Origin: Lineus longissimus
Taxonomy: Eukaryota; Nemertea; Pilidiophora; Heteronemertea; Lineidae
Direction: 5' to 3'
Assembly: GCF_910592395.1 (NCBI RefSeq)
Contig: NC_088308.1
Span: 28,969,501-29,033,500, forward strand
DNA: 64,000 nt
In this document: piece by piece, positions 35,301 to 45,222 of the stretch
Position numbering within the stretch: the stretch's first letter is position 1
Layout: each line of letters starts with the position of its first letter
Position numbers and translations under genes: made by a program
Notes under the pieces: model-generated
What the model saw: the letters and a program-made list of their open reading frames with translations, nothing else
Databases searched by the model: none
Told to the model about the DNA's origin: nothing

Positions 35301-38300
35301 GTCCTGTCAGTTTGACCAGTGGCACCACCTTTGATACACCGCCGCCCCCTGTGGAGAGGAGATTAACTACAGGAATACGTCGAAGTCCAAGTCAAACATC
35401 GCGAGCATCATCAACGTCAGAGTCTGATTATGGGTAAGAACACTTCTTTGCATGTCTCCAATGTTGCTGTTCTCGAATGGGGAAGTCTGATTGAATGGTT
35501 AGGGGAAGCGACACAGCAAGGAATGAAGCATAAGACATCCACAGTATTGCTGTTCTCGAATGGGGAAGTCTGATTGAATGGTTAGGGGAAGCGACACAGC
35601 AAGGAACGAAGCATAAGACATCCACAGTATTGCTGTTCTCGAATGGGGAAGTCTGATTGAATGGTTAGGGGAAGCGACACAGCAAGGAACGAAGCATAAG
35701 ACATCCACAGTATTGCTGTTCTCGAATGGGGAAGTCTGATTGAATGGTTAGGGGAAGCGACACAGCAAGGAACGAAGCATAAGACATCCACAGTATTGCT
35801 GTTCTCGAATGGGGAAGTCTGATTGAATGGTTAGGGGAAGCGACACAGCAAGGAACGAAGCATAAGACATCCACAGTATTGCTGTTCTCGAATGGGGAAG
35901 TCTGATTGAATGGTTAGGGGAAGCGACACAGCAAGGAATGAAGCATAAGACATCCACAGTATTGCTTGTTTTGACCTAGCAGTCATTTGATCAATCAGTT
36001 TGATGATTTCTAGGTCACAGCTTGATGAGGTTATCTTGACTGTTCAGATGTCTCTGCTTGAGAAGTTTTGGGCACTAGATTGACCTTCTCTTTCATGTCT
36101 TGTCTTATATCTTGATTTGGCTCACAAAAGACAAGCGGGAATTCCCAATGTACTGCAATTGAACTTCTTATCAGGTTGATAAAAGGTGCTGTGAGTTGAA
36201 GTCCCAATCAGTTTTTGAGCAGACAATTTGAGGTAGCCATTCACTGAATTCATTCAATGATGATCAGAAGAGGAATCATGAAGCAGTGCAGTATTCAGAT
36301 ATTTCTGTTTTTCCTCAAGGATGCTGTTTGTTGCCAGTACGGAGAGTGGAGCTCCTCTCACTCCTATAACCAACAGTAGTGGTAGTGCCTCAGATTTCAT
36401 GATGACCATGTGTTCTAAGACTGACGACACAGCATCTGTCGATTCCGCTAACCTTCCTGATTATTCATCCTACTCAGAGAGTGGTGTATATGCCTTGGCT
36501 ATAGCTCAAAGGGGACTCATTGAAAGGTAAGCTCTAGAATCGGTTGTACTTTTCTCTTTGTTAAAACATTTCTGATCTCCAGGTCTACATGTACATGTAG
36601 TTGTTTGTTTTTGTCAACCTCGTGGACATGAGAAGATGGACTCTCCGGGTCCGGTGAAACATGAGATCATGTGATAAGGTCTTTCTCTCTTTCAGTCATT
36701 CTAGTCATGGTTTACGGACTGCCGGTGATGGTAGCTATGGACCTGAGAAGATGGACTCTCCGGGTCCGGTGAAACATGAGACCATGTCAACAGAAGAACT
36801 TAAACAGGCTGTTGTTGCTATGATGTTGAGGAAAGATGAAGTTGAGGAACAAAACAGGTATGTACCATGGCAGCTTTGATGGAGGATTGCACCAGATTGG
36901 GAAGCTGACCTCCGAGGAGAACAATGATGCTGCATGATGTGGGTTGGAACCTGCAACCTTAGGGTTGAGAGTCAAACACCTTAAACCACTCTACCACCAA
37001 CTCTCATGCATGTGTAGTTCGCATTCCTCAGGTTATTTTGATGGTGGTGACCTGATACTGGGCCATAGTGGGTGACAGATAAAGTGGTGACAAGGTGAGG
37101 TGATGTAGCGGGTGTTGGCTGCATGGAACACAACACATTTGTATCCTTGGTGAAGATGTAATTTCTTAGTTTGAGTAGCTGACTCAATGCCAACCTGCCT
37201 GTCAAGGTGAGGTGATGTAGAGGGTGTTGGCTGCATGGAACACAACACATTTGTATCCTTGGTGAAGATGTACTTTCTTAGTTTGAGTAGCTGACTCAAT
37301 GCCAACCTGCCTGACAAGGTGAGGTGATGTAGAGGGTGTTGGCTGCATGGAACACAACATATTTGTATCCTTGGTGAAGATGTACTTTCTTAGTTTGAGT
37401 GGTTAGCTGACTCAATGCCAACCTGCCTGGCATATTTTGGCAGAAAAAGGTAACCAAGGAAGTGTTTCTTTCAGGTGCCTGAGGAACATGCTTGACCAGG
37501 AAATAGAAATGTCTGCAGGACTGAAAGCTGAAATGGAAGAGATTAGAAAAGAGGACCAATCAGTGGCGGAGAGGGATCAGTCAAAGATTCAGGCTTTGTC
37601 ACGGTCAGTTTATAGGTGATGGCTCTCGAAAAGTGTTGTCAAGACTTATCTTGCTATAATCGTCTATTTTGCCAGCCTCTGTACATGTGTGATTACAATA
37701 TTTAAATGATTTTATTTAGCTAAAATCATGTCATAATCTTGAGAATACTACTTAAGGTTGACATCTTTTGTGTCCCCTCATTTACAGAGAGAACGAATTG
37801 CTCAAACACCAGCTAAAGAAATATGTCAACGCAGTGCAGCTTTTGAGGAGGGAAGGTCTAGCAGCCGAGGCAAAGACAGGTATCCACTTAGATGCCCCTC
37901 AGCCCCCACTGCCACCAGAAAAACCTGCTGTTGACTACAGCTTCGAGGCGAGTGAGTTTGAGAAGAAGTTGATCCAGGTGGCGGAGATGCACGGTGAACT
38001 GATGGAGTTTAACGAGGTGCTGCATCGCCAGCTGAACGCCAAGGAGAACGAGCTGAAGAGACTGAAGCAGGATATCATTGAGTTGAGAGGACCAGTAAGT
38101 TTCTAAATCTCTTGCTGGGAGAGTCGTTGTCAAGCAATCGGCTATCAGGCGAGGTCTGTTCTTGAATGGAATGTGGTCTATGTACATCCACTAACTTTAA
38201 TGTAAAGTATGCAGTATACTATTCTCCACCAAAGAACAACCCGGCTCAAACTTGTGAATTGTTTCTTATGCAGTCAAAAACATGCCAAGGAAACTCAGAC

Positions 38301-40018
38301 CTTGTTGTCAGCTTGTCAATGAGGGATCCTGTCCGTGTTGCTGGCCTTTTGGTTTACAATCTTTCAACCAGATTTACATTTTGAAGTAGATTTTGTCATG
38401 ATTCAACGGCGATAACTAATTATCATTCAAGTCTTGTTTTGCTTCCAGCTTGGCTATGATGGTCAGTCAACAGACAACTTGAGTATATCATCTGACTCTG
38501 ATATGATGAGTGCTGCCTCCAGGCCTATTGTGAATATTTGGATTCCATCAGTTTTCCTGCGTGGAACCGGTTCAGATGCCCACCATGTTTATCAGGTAAG
38601 ACGTGTAATGTTTGACACTATTATTGATGCATCAAGTCTCTTGCCATGGGAGATCACAAAGATGTCATGCTCATCAAACTACAAGAAACATTCTTCATGC
38701 CATAACCAGCTGCCTGAAAGACATTCTGTGATGCGATTCATGTGAAATGGACACCATTGTCGGTCGTCATTGATGTCCTGGGTTTATTTCATTGTCAGGT
38801 TCACATCTTATGAGCTTGGCAGCGCTTCTGTGTTCAAGCTGAAGCTTGGCAGTGCTTCTGTGTTTAAGCTCAAGCTTGGCAGTGCTTCTGTGTTCAAGCT
38901 CAAGCTTGGCAGTGCTTCTGTGTTTAAGCTCAAGCTTGGCAGCGCTTCTGTGTTCAAGCTCAAGCTTGGCAGTGCTTCTGTGTTCAAGCTCAAGCTTGAC
39001 AGTGCTTCTGTGTTCAAGCTCAAGCTTGGCAGCGCTTCTGTGTTCAAGCTCAAGCTTGGCAGCGCTTCTGTGTTCAAGCTCAAGCTTGGCAGCGCTTCTG
39101 TGTTCAAGCTCAAGCTTGGCAGTGCTGTGTTCAAGCTCAAGCTTGGCCATGCTTACCTCCTTCAGCACAAAACGAATCCCAATCTCGCACAAACTGATGA
39201 TTAGTGGTTTGTTGTCTTCTCCAGCTCTACATCAGAATCCGTGATGTTGAGTGGAATGTGTATCGGCGTTACGCCCAGTTCCATGAGCTCCATGTCAAGA
39301 TAAAGAAGCACAACCCAATATTGAATACCTTCGAATTCCCACCAAAGAAGGCACTAGGTAATAAGGTAAGTTGGCTGATGCACAACTTCATTAGTATTTG
39401 AGGTGGTGCCTCCTGATTGGGAGGTGAAAGATTCGTAGCTCTCGGCTGAAATGTGTTCTATGATCAACTCGGTCAAAATGGCTTTTCACCATTTAGTGAT
39501 TGTGTTTTTCTTTGCTGCAGAGCAATAAGTTTGTTGAGGAGAGGCGGAGGAAGCTGCAGACGTACATCAGAAGGGTGCTCAACTGGATGCTACAGAAACA
39601 TGCTGATGTTGCTGGCTCCATCACCAAGGAGAAGCTCATTGAGATTATTCCACTTCTTGGGTAAGATTTCGTGCCGATTGTTTGTCTTCTGTTGTAGGCT
39701 AGTTTCTGTCAGTTTCACTCAGGTTGGTTGTTTTCAGGGTGTTGGGCAGGAGATAGGAAGAGTACACAGGATGAACTTCTGCTGGCCATTGCTAATGTAT
39801 GATTACTGTGTTTGTGTGTAGAGGGCAGTCTTGTTGTATTAGGAGAGGAGTTTGGATGTCAATCCCACTTCATCTCTGAAATGCCACTTTGACACGTTCT
39901 CTCATGTTGTTGCAGAGACATTCCTCCCCCGGATAAGAAAGGACGCAAGAAGACCCCAGCCAAGGCAGCGACCTCCCAACCAGAACCACCAACCACACCG
40001 CAATACCAAGGCTTATAG
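29314..40018 (+). CDS. SNX29: Sorting nexin-29 (RUN, coiled coil, PX)
   Basis: Peripheral endosomal protein of the RUN/PX sorting nexin type; RUN domains contact small GTPases and PX domains bind phosphoinositides. Exons: 29314-29329 (inferred start), 29772-29833, 30213-30265, 30553-30633, 31148-31224, 31478-31652, 32144-32373, 34017-34118, 34623-35433, 36338-36526, 36696-36857, 37475-37603, 37788-38094, 38449-38595, 39225-39365, 39521-39660, 39916-40018. All phases join and give 974 residues; human SNX29 has about 813, the excess being mainly the 811-nt Ser/Thr-rich exon. N-terminal RUN region: LLDAVKQ, RFGGKKE, NKHELQRY, GRGRAWLR, NEHSLERY, FYEDW-like YYEDW. Lysine-rich linker at about residues 240-280, coiled coil about 625-795, PX about 825-945 with WNVYRRYAQF and FPPKKALGNK. 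TAG stop at 40016-40018. Confidence 0.95.
29425..29485. repeat. AGGCCT-rich low-complexity tract
   Basis: Repeated AGGCCTAGG, GGGCCTAGG and TAGGCCTAC words within about 60 bases in SNX29 intron 1. Simple self-complementary tract; no function inferred. Confidence 0.6.
30040..30102. repeat. Short tandem repeat, 21-bp unit x3
   Basis: CCCCATTCTTATGAAGGGTG and near-identical copies start at 30040, 30061 and 30082, in an SNX29 intron. Confidence 0.85.
31693..32078. repeat. Minisatellite, 50-bp unit x about 7.5, next to an SNX29 exon
   Basis: Copies of GATGTTTGAGTCAGAAAGAG and following sequence begin at 31715, 31765, 31815, 31865, 31915 and 31965. A shortened 36-bp copy starts at 32015 and a broken copy at 32051. 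The array ends about 65 bases before the exon at 32144. Confidence 0.93.
32429..32622. mobile_element. MITE with 37-bp terminal inverted repeats
   Basis: About 37 bases starting TATGTGACCCATCACAGC are repeated in inverse at 32586-32622 (ending GCTATGACGGGTCACATA) with only three mismatches. TATG...CATA ends suggest a TA target duplication. At under 200 bp with no coding capacity it is a typical non-autonomous DNA element, here in an SNX29 intron. Confidence 0.75.
32744..33546. repeat. Minisatellite, 47-bp unit x17
   Basis: Unit TGCTTCATCATGTAGTGTTA continuing to CCACCCACCCAT, 47 bp, seventeen copies. Two alleles of the first bases (TTGCTTC and TTGGTTC) alternate along the array, and one copy has GATCGATC for GATCCATC. 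Confidence 0.95.
33701..34000. repeat. Minisatellite, 12-bp unit x about 25, abutting an SNX29 splice acceptor
   Basis: Repeats of GTTACATTATGTTCG-type 12-mers with TTGG and TTCG variants. The array ends about 16 bases before the acceptor TTTAACCAG of the exon at 34017, so branch-point and pyrimidine-tract sequence is partly repeat-derived. Confidence 0.93.
35464..35962. repeat. Minisatellite, 83-bp unit x6
   Basis: Copies begin at 35464, 35547, 35630, 35713, 35796 and 35879 and differ by only one or two bases (GGAATGAAG or GGAACGAAG). The array starts 30 bases after the donor of the large SNX29 exon. Confidence 0.95.
36320..36337 (+). promoter_or_regulatory. SNX29: Alternative in-frame splice acceptor segment, SNX29
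   Basis: Two acceptors, TTCCTCAAG|G at 36319/36320 and GTTGCCAG|T at 36337/36338, are 18 bases apart and both keep the reading frame after the phase-2 donor at 35433. Using the upstream site adds six residues (MLFVAS after the junction Gly). The downstream CAG site is the better match to consensus. Confidence 0.5.
36623..36671 (+). pseudogene. Intronic partial duplicate of the adjacent SNX29 exon
   Basis: These 49 bases match the coding exon segment 36738-36786 with two differences, including GAAGATGGACTCTCCGGGTC. The offset is 115 bases. The copy has no acceptor of its own before it and lies in the intron just upstream of the exon, so it is a partial tandem duplication and not an exon. Confidence 0.85.
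36938..37012 (-). mobile_element. tRNA-derived SINE head in an SNX29 intron
   Basis: On the minus strand the order is GGTAGAGTGGTTTAAGG (A box), GACTCTCAACCCTAAGG (anticodon-arm-like) and GCAGGTTCCAACCC (B box), at the spacing expected for a tRNA. The match to a tRNA core is better than at the two other tRNA-like sites in the window. The 3' part continues into non-tRNA sequence, which fits a SINE. Confidence 0.6.
37091..37432. repeat. Tandem repeat, 112-bp unit x3
   Basis: Copies start at CAAGGTGAGGTGATGTAG at 37091, 37203 and 37315 and are nearly identical; the last has a four-base GGTT insertion. The array lies in the intron before the exon at 37475. Confidence 0.93.
38814..39150. repeat. 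Minisatellite, 30-bp unit x about 11
   Basis: Unit AGCTTGGCAGTGCTTCTGTG plus TTCAAGCTCA, with T/C and TGT/CGC variants. The junction CAAGCTCAAGCTTG is self-complementary, so the unit can form hairpins. Frames of 110-144 codons stay open on both strands because of the 30-bp period. It lies in an SNX29 intron about 75 bases before the exon at 39225. Confidence 0.95.
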
Positions 40019-41380
40019 GATGGATGTGGCCAATACAAGTCGGCTTAACGTGTTGTGGAGGAGACCTTCTGTTATGGAGGGATAAGCATGAGAGGCTTCC
40101 ACTGCCTGTAGGAGAACTCATTTGTTTGCTTGGATGTGTTCAGATCTATCAAACTGCTAACCACAAGCATGCTTTGCTGGTTAGCTGTCCTAATTATTTG
40201 ACTGGTTTTAAAAGGACTTTGTCACAATCAGTACATGTCATCACATGTTATTTGGAAGTGCACTCTTTATGTTAAGTTTTAATTTGACAGTGTGTTTGGC
40301 AGTTGTGGCTATTTCAGCACATCCTGCATGCTGTTCAGCCTGTTTGTCCTCAGAGATATAGTGTTTGTATTGAACTGTTAATACAAGTCATGTTGTTTGC
40401 AAGTCTTCATCACATTAAACCATAACTAGGGCTTTATTCATAAAATCAACTGTGATTTTTTGGCCAATGGTAATAGTCATTTCACTCTCCACATTTTCTG
40501 TAAATATTGTAAATCTGGCTGAGAAACACCACTTCTTAAGATAGAAATAGTGTGAATGTGGCAGGATTGTAACCTACAGCTTTTTTACATGTTAAACATG
40601 TCGTTTCAGATTAAATGTTTAGAAACAATTTTTTTAATTTGTTTTGATGGTCATAATGGTGCCTGAGTCTTTTTATCTTTCTGACATGACGTTGAGTATG
40701 TTGGCCAGAACCCTGAGTCAAAACTCACTTGATGTAATTGTGATTTCATTAATCATGTAATTGATGATTAACTGTATGTGCTAATTATAGGTTATATAAG
40801 TATACTTCTCACTAATTGTTATCAAATGATTGTGTTCTTGTCGTGGAAATTGACACCAAAATTAGCTTTGCATGTGATATAAGGTTGTAAAGTAAAAGGT
40901 AACAGTGTGACATATATTCACAAGGCAAATATAAGAAAAGACTCGACTTGATCAGGCAGCATCATCAACTGATCAATGATACGACCCAGGTGAAGATTAG
41001 AGGGATTATGCTGTTGTTGATGTTTAACTAGGAGTTGTCTGATCTGCTTAGGGTTAAGTTAACTGAGTTTGGTCAGCAACATCCCGCTTCATCCAGTCCT
41101 ATGAGTGCTTCAATGAGTCACCCTCGTGGTACACAGAGATGTCAGGTGTTGCCAGCCATTATCAAAGCCAGGGTTGGTATGTATGCCGTGGATAGCGGGC
41201 CGCACTAGCTTCAATTATCTGCCATGTGTAAGCTATAGAGATATTGATGTTCTGAAACACTGCGTTACATGTACGGTGTATATTCCAATGTTGTTAATGA
41301 AAGTTGCTAATAATCACTGTCTAATGTACATAGCGAGTATCATGAAAATAATGAAATAAATGTCATTGTTTAGTAATTAA
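40019..41380 (+). other. SNX29: SNX29 3' UTR with AATAAA at 41355-41360
   Basis: The sequence after the TAG is AT-rich, free of tandem arrays and without coding similarity. A canonical AATAAA at 41355-41360 is followed by a GT-rich stretch (GTCATTGTTTAG ... GGTGTTGTGC), a good cleavage and polyadenylation context. Confidence 0.6.
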
Positions 41381-43934
41381 GGTGTTGTGCTTTTTCTGTT
41401 TCTAACTGATTTCACTGAAGGGCCTCAACAGCTACTGTTGGTACCCATCAGATGTGGACCTGTACCCACTGTGAGGTGGGCGAGTGCACCAGGTTGCTGA
41501 CACAACCAGAGGGAATCAATCCAGCTATGCCACTACAGTGGATTTGAACTAATAGTGTGTCGCTACCAGTGACTACAATGCCAAGAGGACCTGGACTGTG
41601 AGCCCCAGCCAGTAGACTTTGTACCTGCCCTTGACAACAGCAGAGAAGGAACTCTCAATCAACATCGCTTGTGCAACGTCTGGTTCAATATGGCCAACGC
41701 CTGTGTTCGGAGAGATCCAAGATCAGGGGACACTTTACACTGGCTTATCGGTGTTTCATTGTCCAATTAGAGCTCCGAGGTCTAATTGATGATCCACTAT
41801 TGGGCTGTGTGTCCACAGGATGTTTGCTCGAGCAGTTCTCCTCATTCTTTGCTCTACCATGACCTTGTCATGCACCAGACAATAAACCTCTCGGGCTTAT
41901 CAGGTGTCGGCTGTACCGTCTCTATTTTTCCCTTTGTGAATGGCACATGGCCTTTTGACTGAACAGCAAGGTTACAAGACAGGAGACCAAGCCTTGTATT
42001 CACAGGTAGGTAACCTAAGTTGTACAAGCACAAGTTCGCTAACATATTGTGTGATAGTGATGACAGCCATTGGTGACTTGGTGAATCTGGCGCCGGCCTA
42101 TACGTAGTCTTCCTTTAACTGTTGCGATATCCTAAACTAGATTCTCTCCAATGATAAGCAATGAATAACAACCAATGATGTAGAATTGCTGGGCAATATA
42201 TTGATGTACATCTTATTACCATGCTATACAAAATACAAATACGTGTAATCAAATTACATTGAAATATATTGTGAGTTTTAGAAAAACTATTACATACAGA
42301 TTTACCTATAGACTTTGACAGTATCAACATACATGTATAACACATACATCTATTCTAAGCTAATTTTGTATTGTACGTAGTCAATCAGAGCCTGTGTACG
42401 ATGATCCATTATGCTACATGGGCATCTGCTTCCAATCAAACATATAGGTGAGACCCGGAAGTACGACGTGAGAAATCAACTTGCTTGACCATGTCACAGG
42501 ATGCTGGTCATACACATCTGTACTATTCACCAACCATATGTATCACCTATGATCTCAAGACCACCACAGCTGCAGGCTCTCACAGTGAAAACAGCAAAAA
42601 CAGGACATTCTTAGAGAAAGAAAGAAGCACATTAACAATGAAAGGCTATCAGCACTCTGTCTAAAGCTACTGTTTACAAAACATCAAACAAAACATCGTT
42701 TAGAGCACCAATATAGTATGACTTTGAGAGATAACTCTACACCTAGACCAGGAAATGCAATCTGAGTGACCTGAACATCGCTGACACTAGTACATTCCTG
42801 CACCTACTCACAAGCAGTGGATATTTTAAATGATTCTGGTTGTTGTGGACTTGTCTTTCAAGATGTACATGCAGGGGGTAAAATGATGTAGCAATGAAAT
42901 GCAAACATAAGGACAGATGACATCAACTATCAGAATTCAATAGAGACCATATTGTTTGTCTGACAATGGTTAGTGGAGTAGAAAGGAAACCATTCACAAC
43001 CTGACTTGAGTGGTGATGTTCCAAGAGAAGTTCTCTTTATCTGTGTACAATATCGTGAAGTGCAACAAAATACAGATGGTTTCAAATATGGCAACCTCTG
43101 AACTGAAGGCATCTAACAGCTTTTTGATCAGAATCAAGAATGACCTTCATACCAATCATACCGCCCCATGTGCCACCTAGGGCACGAAGGGTCCTAAGTA
43201 AGTTCATACCAATCTGGCGTTGATATTGTGGGGATTCTTTTGAGAACTTGTTAGATATATGGCACCAGTACATGCAGCAATCCTAGTTTCGGTGTACGTG
43301 TACTTGCAAGCCTCTTACAGTTCATACACATGTGCAATTACTAAATTAGTACATATGTGGTGTCAACTTGGCCGAAATGAATTATACACACATTCCCATA
43401 AATCTTAAAAACCATTGAACGATTAAAAAATCACAGAATTATAATTGGACAGAAACTCCCATGACACTTTTCTGGGCAGAAATGCATCTCTGCCCGAAAC
43501 AAAAACCTGAGGACATATATTGCATAATTGTCTCAGATACACGGTGCAACAACCATAAAAGACACCTTATATTCATTAGAACACGACTCAGAACATTTAG
43601 ACTTGAAAAATATGGAACAGCTATGAAAGCAACAGGGTTATCAGGGCCCATGCACACAAGAAGGCAAGGCTTACTGGTAATGTGACACTCATCACCGGCA
43701 AGGTCAGAACACTGTCTTCACATTGCTCACAGGCTATTTGACTAAAAACCCATTCATATTATTAATTGACATTTTGATTGACATTCTCTCGCAAAAAAGA
43801 AAAACATCAGTCACATATATGAAACTCCCTTTTAATGCTTTAGGGGACTCTGCAGTTTGAAAAGAATTCTTGCTCCAAACAGAAGTTGTGCATAGGCCAC
43901 TAAGGGGCGCTGCCTGGTGGTTATTACCTGGAAC
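41381..43934. other. Region between the convergent SNX29 and JOSD1 genes
   Basis: No coding exon is recognised. The part next to 43934 is probably JOSD1 3' UTR; a variant signal ATTAAA on the minus strand is at 43831-43836, about 100 bases past the JOSD1 stop. No array or inverted-repeat element was seen. Confidence 0.4.
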
Positions 43935-45212
43935 CTAACCCACCTCGGCAGTACTGTCATTACCATTCTCCCTCATGGATTCTGCACGTAACTGCTCATC
44001 TTTGTAAAATGACAAAACTAACTTTTCTGCATCTAAATGAGATGCATAATTTGGACTCTCCAGTTCTTTCCACCCACTGGTTTCCAATGCGACCCCCGAC
44101 GCCGAGAGTGAACCATTCTGATTTACAACATCATCAGGTTTCGGTGTGCCAGCATCCACCCTCACATCCCTGTACCAAGTCCTGGCTTCATCAACAGCAG
44201 TGCGAACCACCAATAATAACTCCTTATCTTTATCCTCTATCTGTTCTTTAAGATACACTTGCAGCTCAGCAATTTTGCCAATGATTTCAGGGGCATCAAG
44301 TTTAGAGTCCAAGTTGTAGTATAAGCCAGATATTTCCCGAATGCCAATCCAGTGTTTGCGATGAAACGGCAGGCGAAATATGCCCCACTTGTACTCGGTG
44401 GGGATATTCAATATGAAGCCCATGATGTTCTCCAGGGCCAAACATTCAATGTTCCTGAAAGAAAGTGAACATTAGTTGAGTAGATCTTCATTATTCATAC
44501 CTGAAACATGTGAGACTTCATGCGTGTGATTATCATGGTTTTAATAATTGTCCTAAGGATAGTAGATGCAGTTGTGTGGACTCATGTTTTGGCCTGTGTT
44601 AAGATAGACTGTCTAGAAATAGACAGCAATCCCAGTAAGAAATGAAGATTTACAAACAGATGGTATGCTTCAGCTACAGTAGCCATACTCGTACTGTTAG
44701 TAGCCTATGGAGACAACTTACTTTCTCTTATCAAACCAGACTGCCTGGAAACCTTTAGTCTGCAAGGATGCCATGATCACATTCACATCATAGTTACCAA
44801 GACCGAGAACACTCTTGTGGGGGTTGATCATATTGTTGGGAGAAAGTCTGAAAACAAAAAGGCTCAAGTTACATTTCTGATCATCATCATTTGTTAAGTT
44901 TCCATCTTGTTTAACTGACATCGGGTGAGGGGTTGTAAAACAGCAATTTTGCCTTCAAGAATTAATTTCAAGTGATAACTCCACACCACCATAACACAGT
45001 TTTACTTCTGTTTTCGAAACAACATGAGCACATATATACCTGAAGCACATTTCATCAAGGTGTTTCCTGGTGAAGGCATTCTGATCCTGAAAGAGATTGT
45101 TGAGTGCATGAAGGGCACACATCTCCTTTGATTGTTTCTCATGATAGATGGCACTATCCATTTCGATGCTCACACGATTTTCAGCATTCTGGCCCTTGAT
45201 ACATGACATCAT
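43935..45212 (-). CDS. JOSD1: JOSD1-like Josephin-domain deubiquitinase
   Basis: Cysteine protease that removes ubiquitin. Minus-strand coding exons: 45212-45040, 44847-44722, 44454-43935 (819 nt, 272 residues). The Josephin catalytic set known from ataxin-3 is present: Gln27 in YHEKQ, Cys32 in [12 protein letters not shown], His134 in KHWIGI and Asn147 in [19 protein letters not shown] and [15 protein letters not shown] match JOSD1 better than JOSD2. Two adjacent ATGs (45212 and 45209) are possible starts; the MSC after them matches the JOSD1 N-terminus. The acceptor at 45223 shows that an upstream non-coding exon exists. Human JOSD1 has about 202 residues; this one has about 70 extra C-terminal residues, acidic and Ser-rich, of unknown role. 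Confidence 0.93.
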
Positions 45213-45222
45213 TGTCAAGATC

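Noticed and set aside
38767-39244. Several 110-144 codon frames rich in Leu, Ser or Lys-Leu-Glu
   Set aside because: They are the 30-bp array inside an SNX29 intron.
41510-41600. tRNA-like sequence on the minus strand (AGTTCAAATCC and TAGTCACTGGTAG)
   Set aside because: The A-box to B-box distance is under 30 bases, too short for a tRNA core.
43461-43685. Plus-strand frame of 74 codons next to JOSD1
   Set aside because: No similarity, no splice context, and it lies in the probable JOSD1 3' region.
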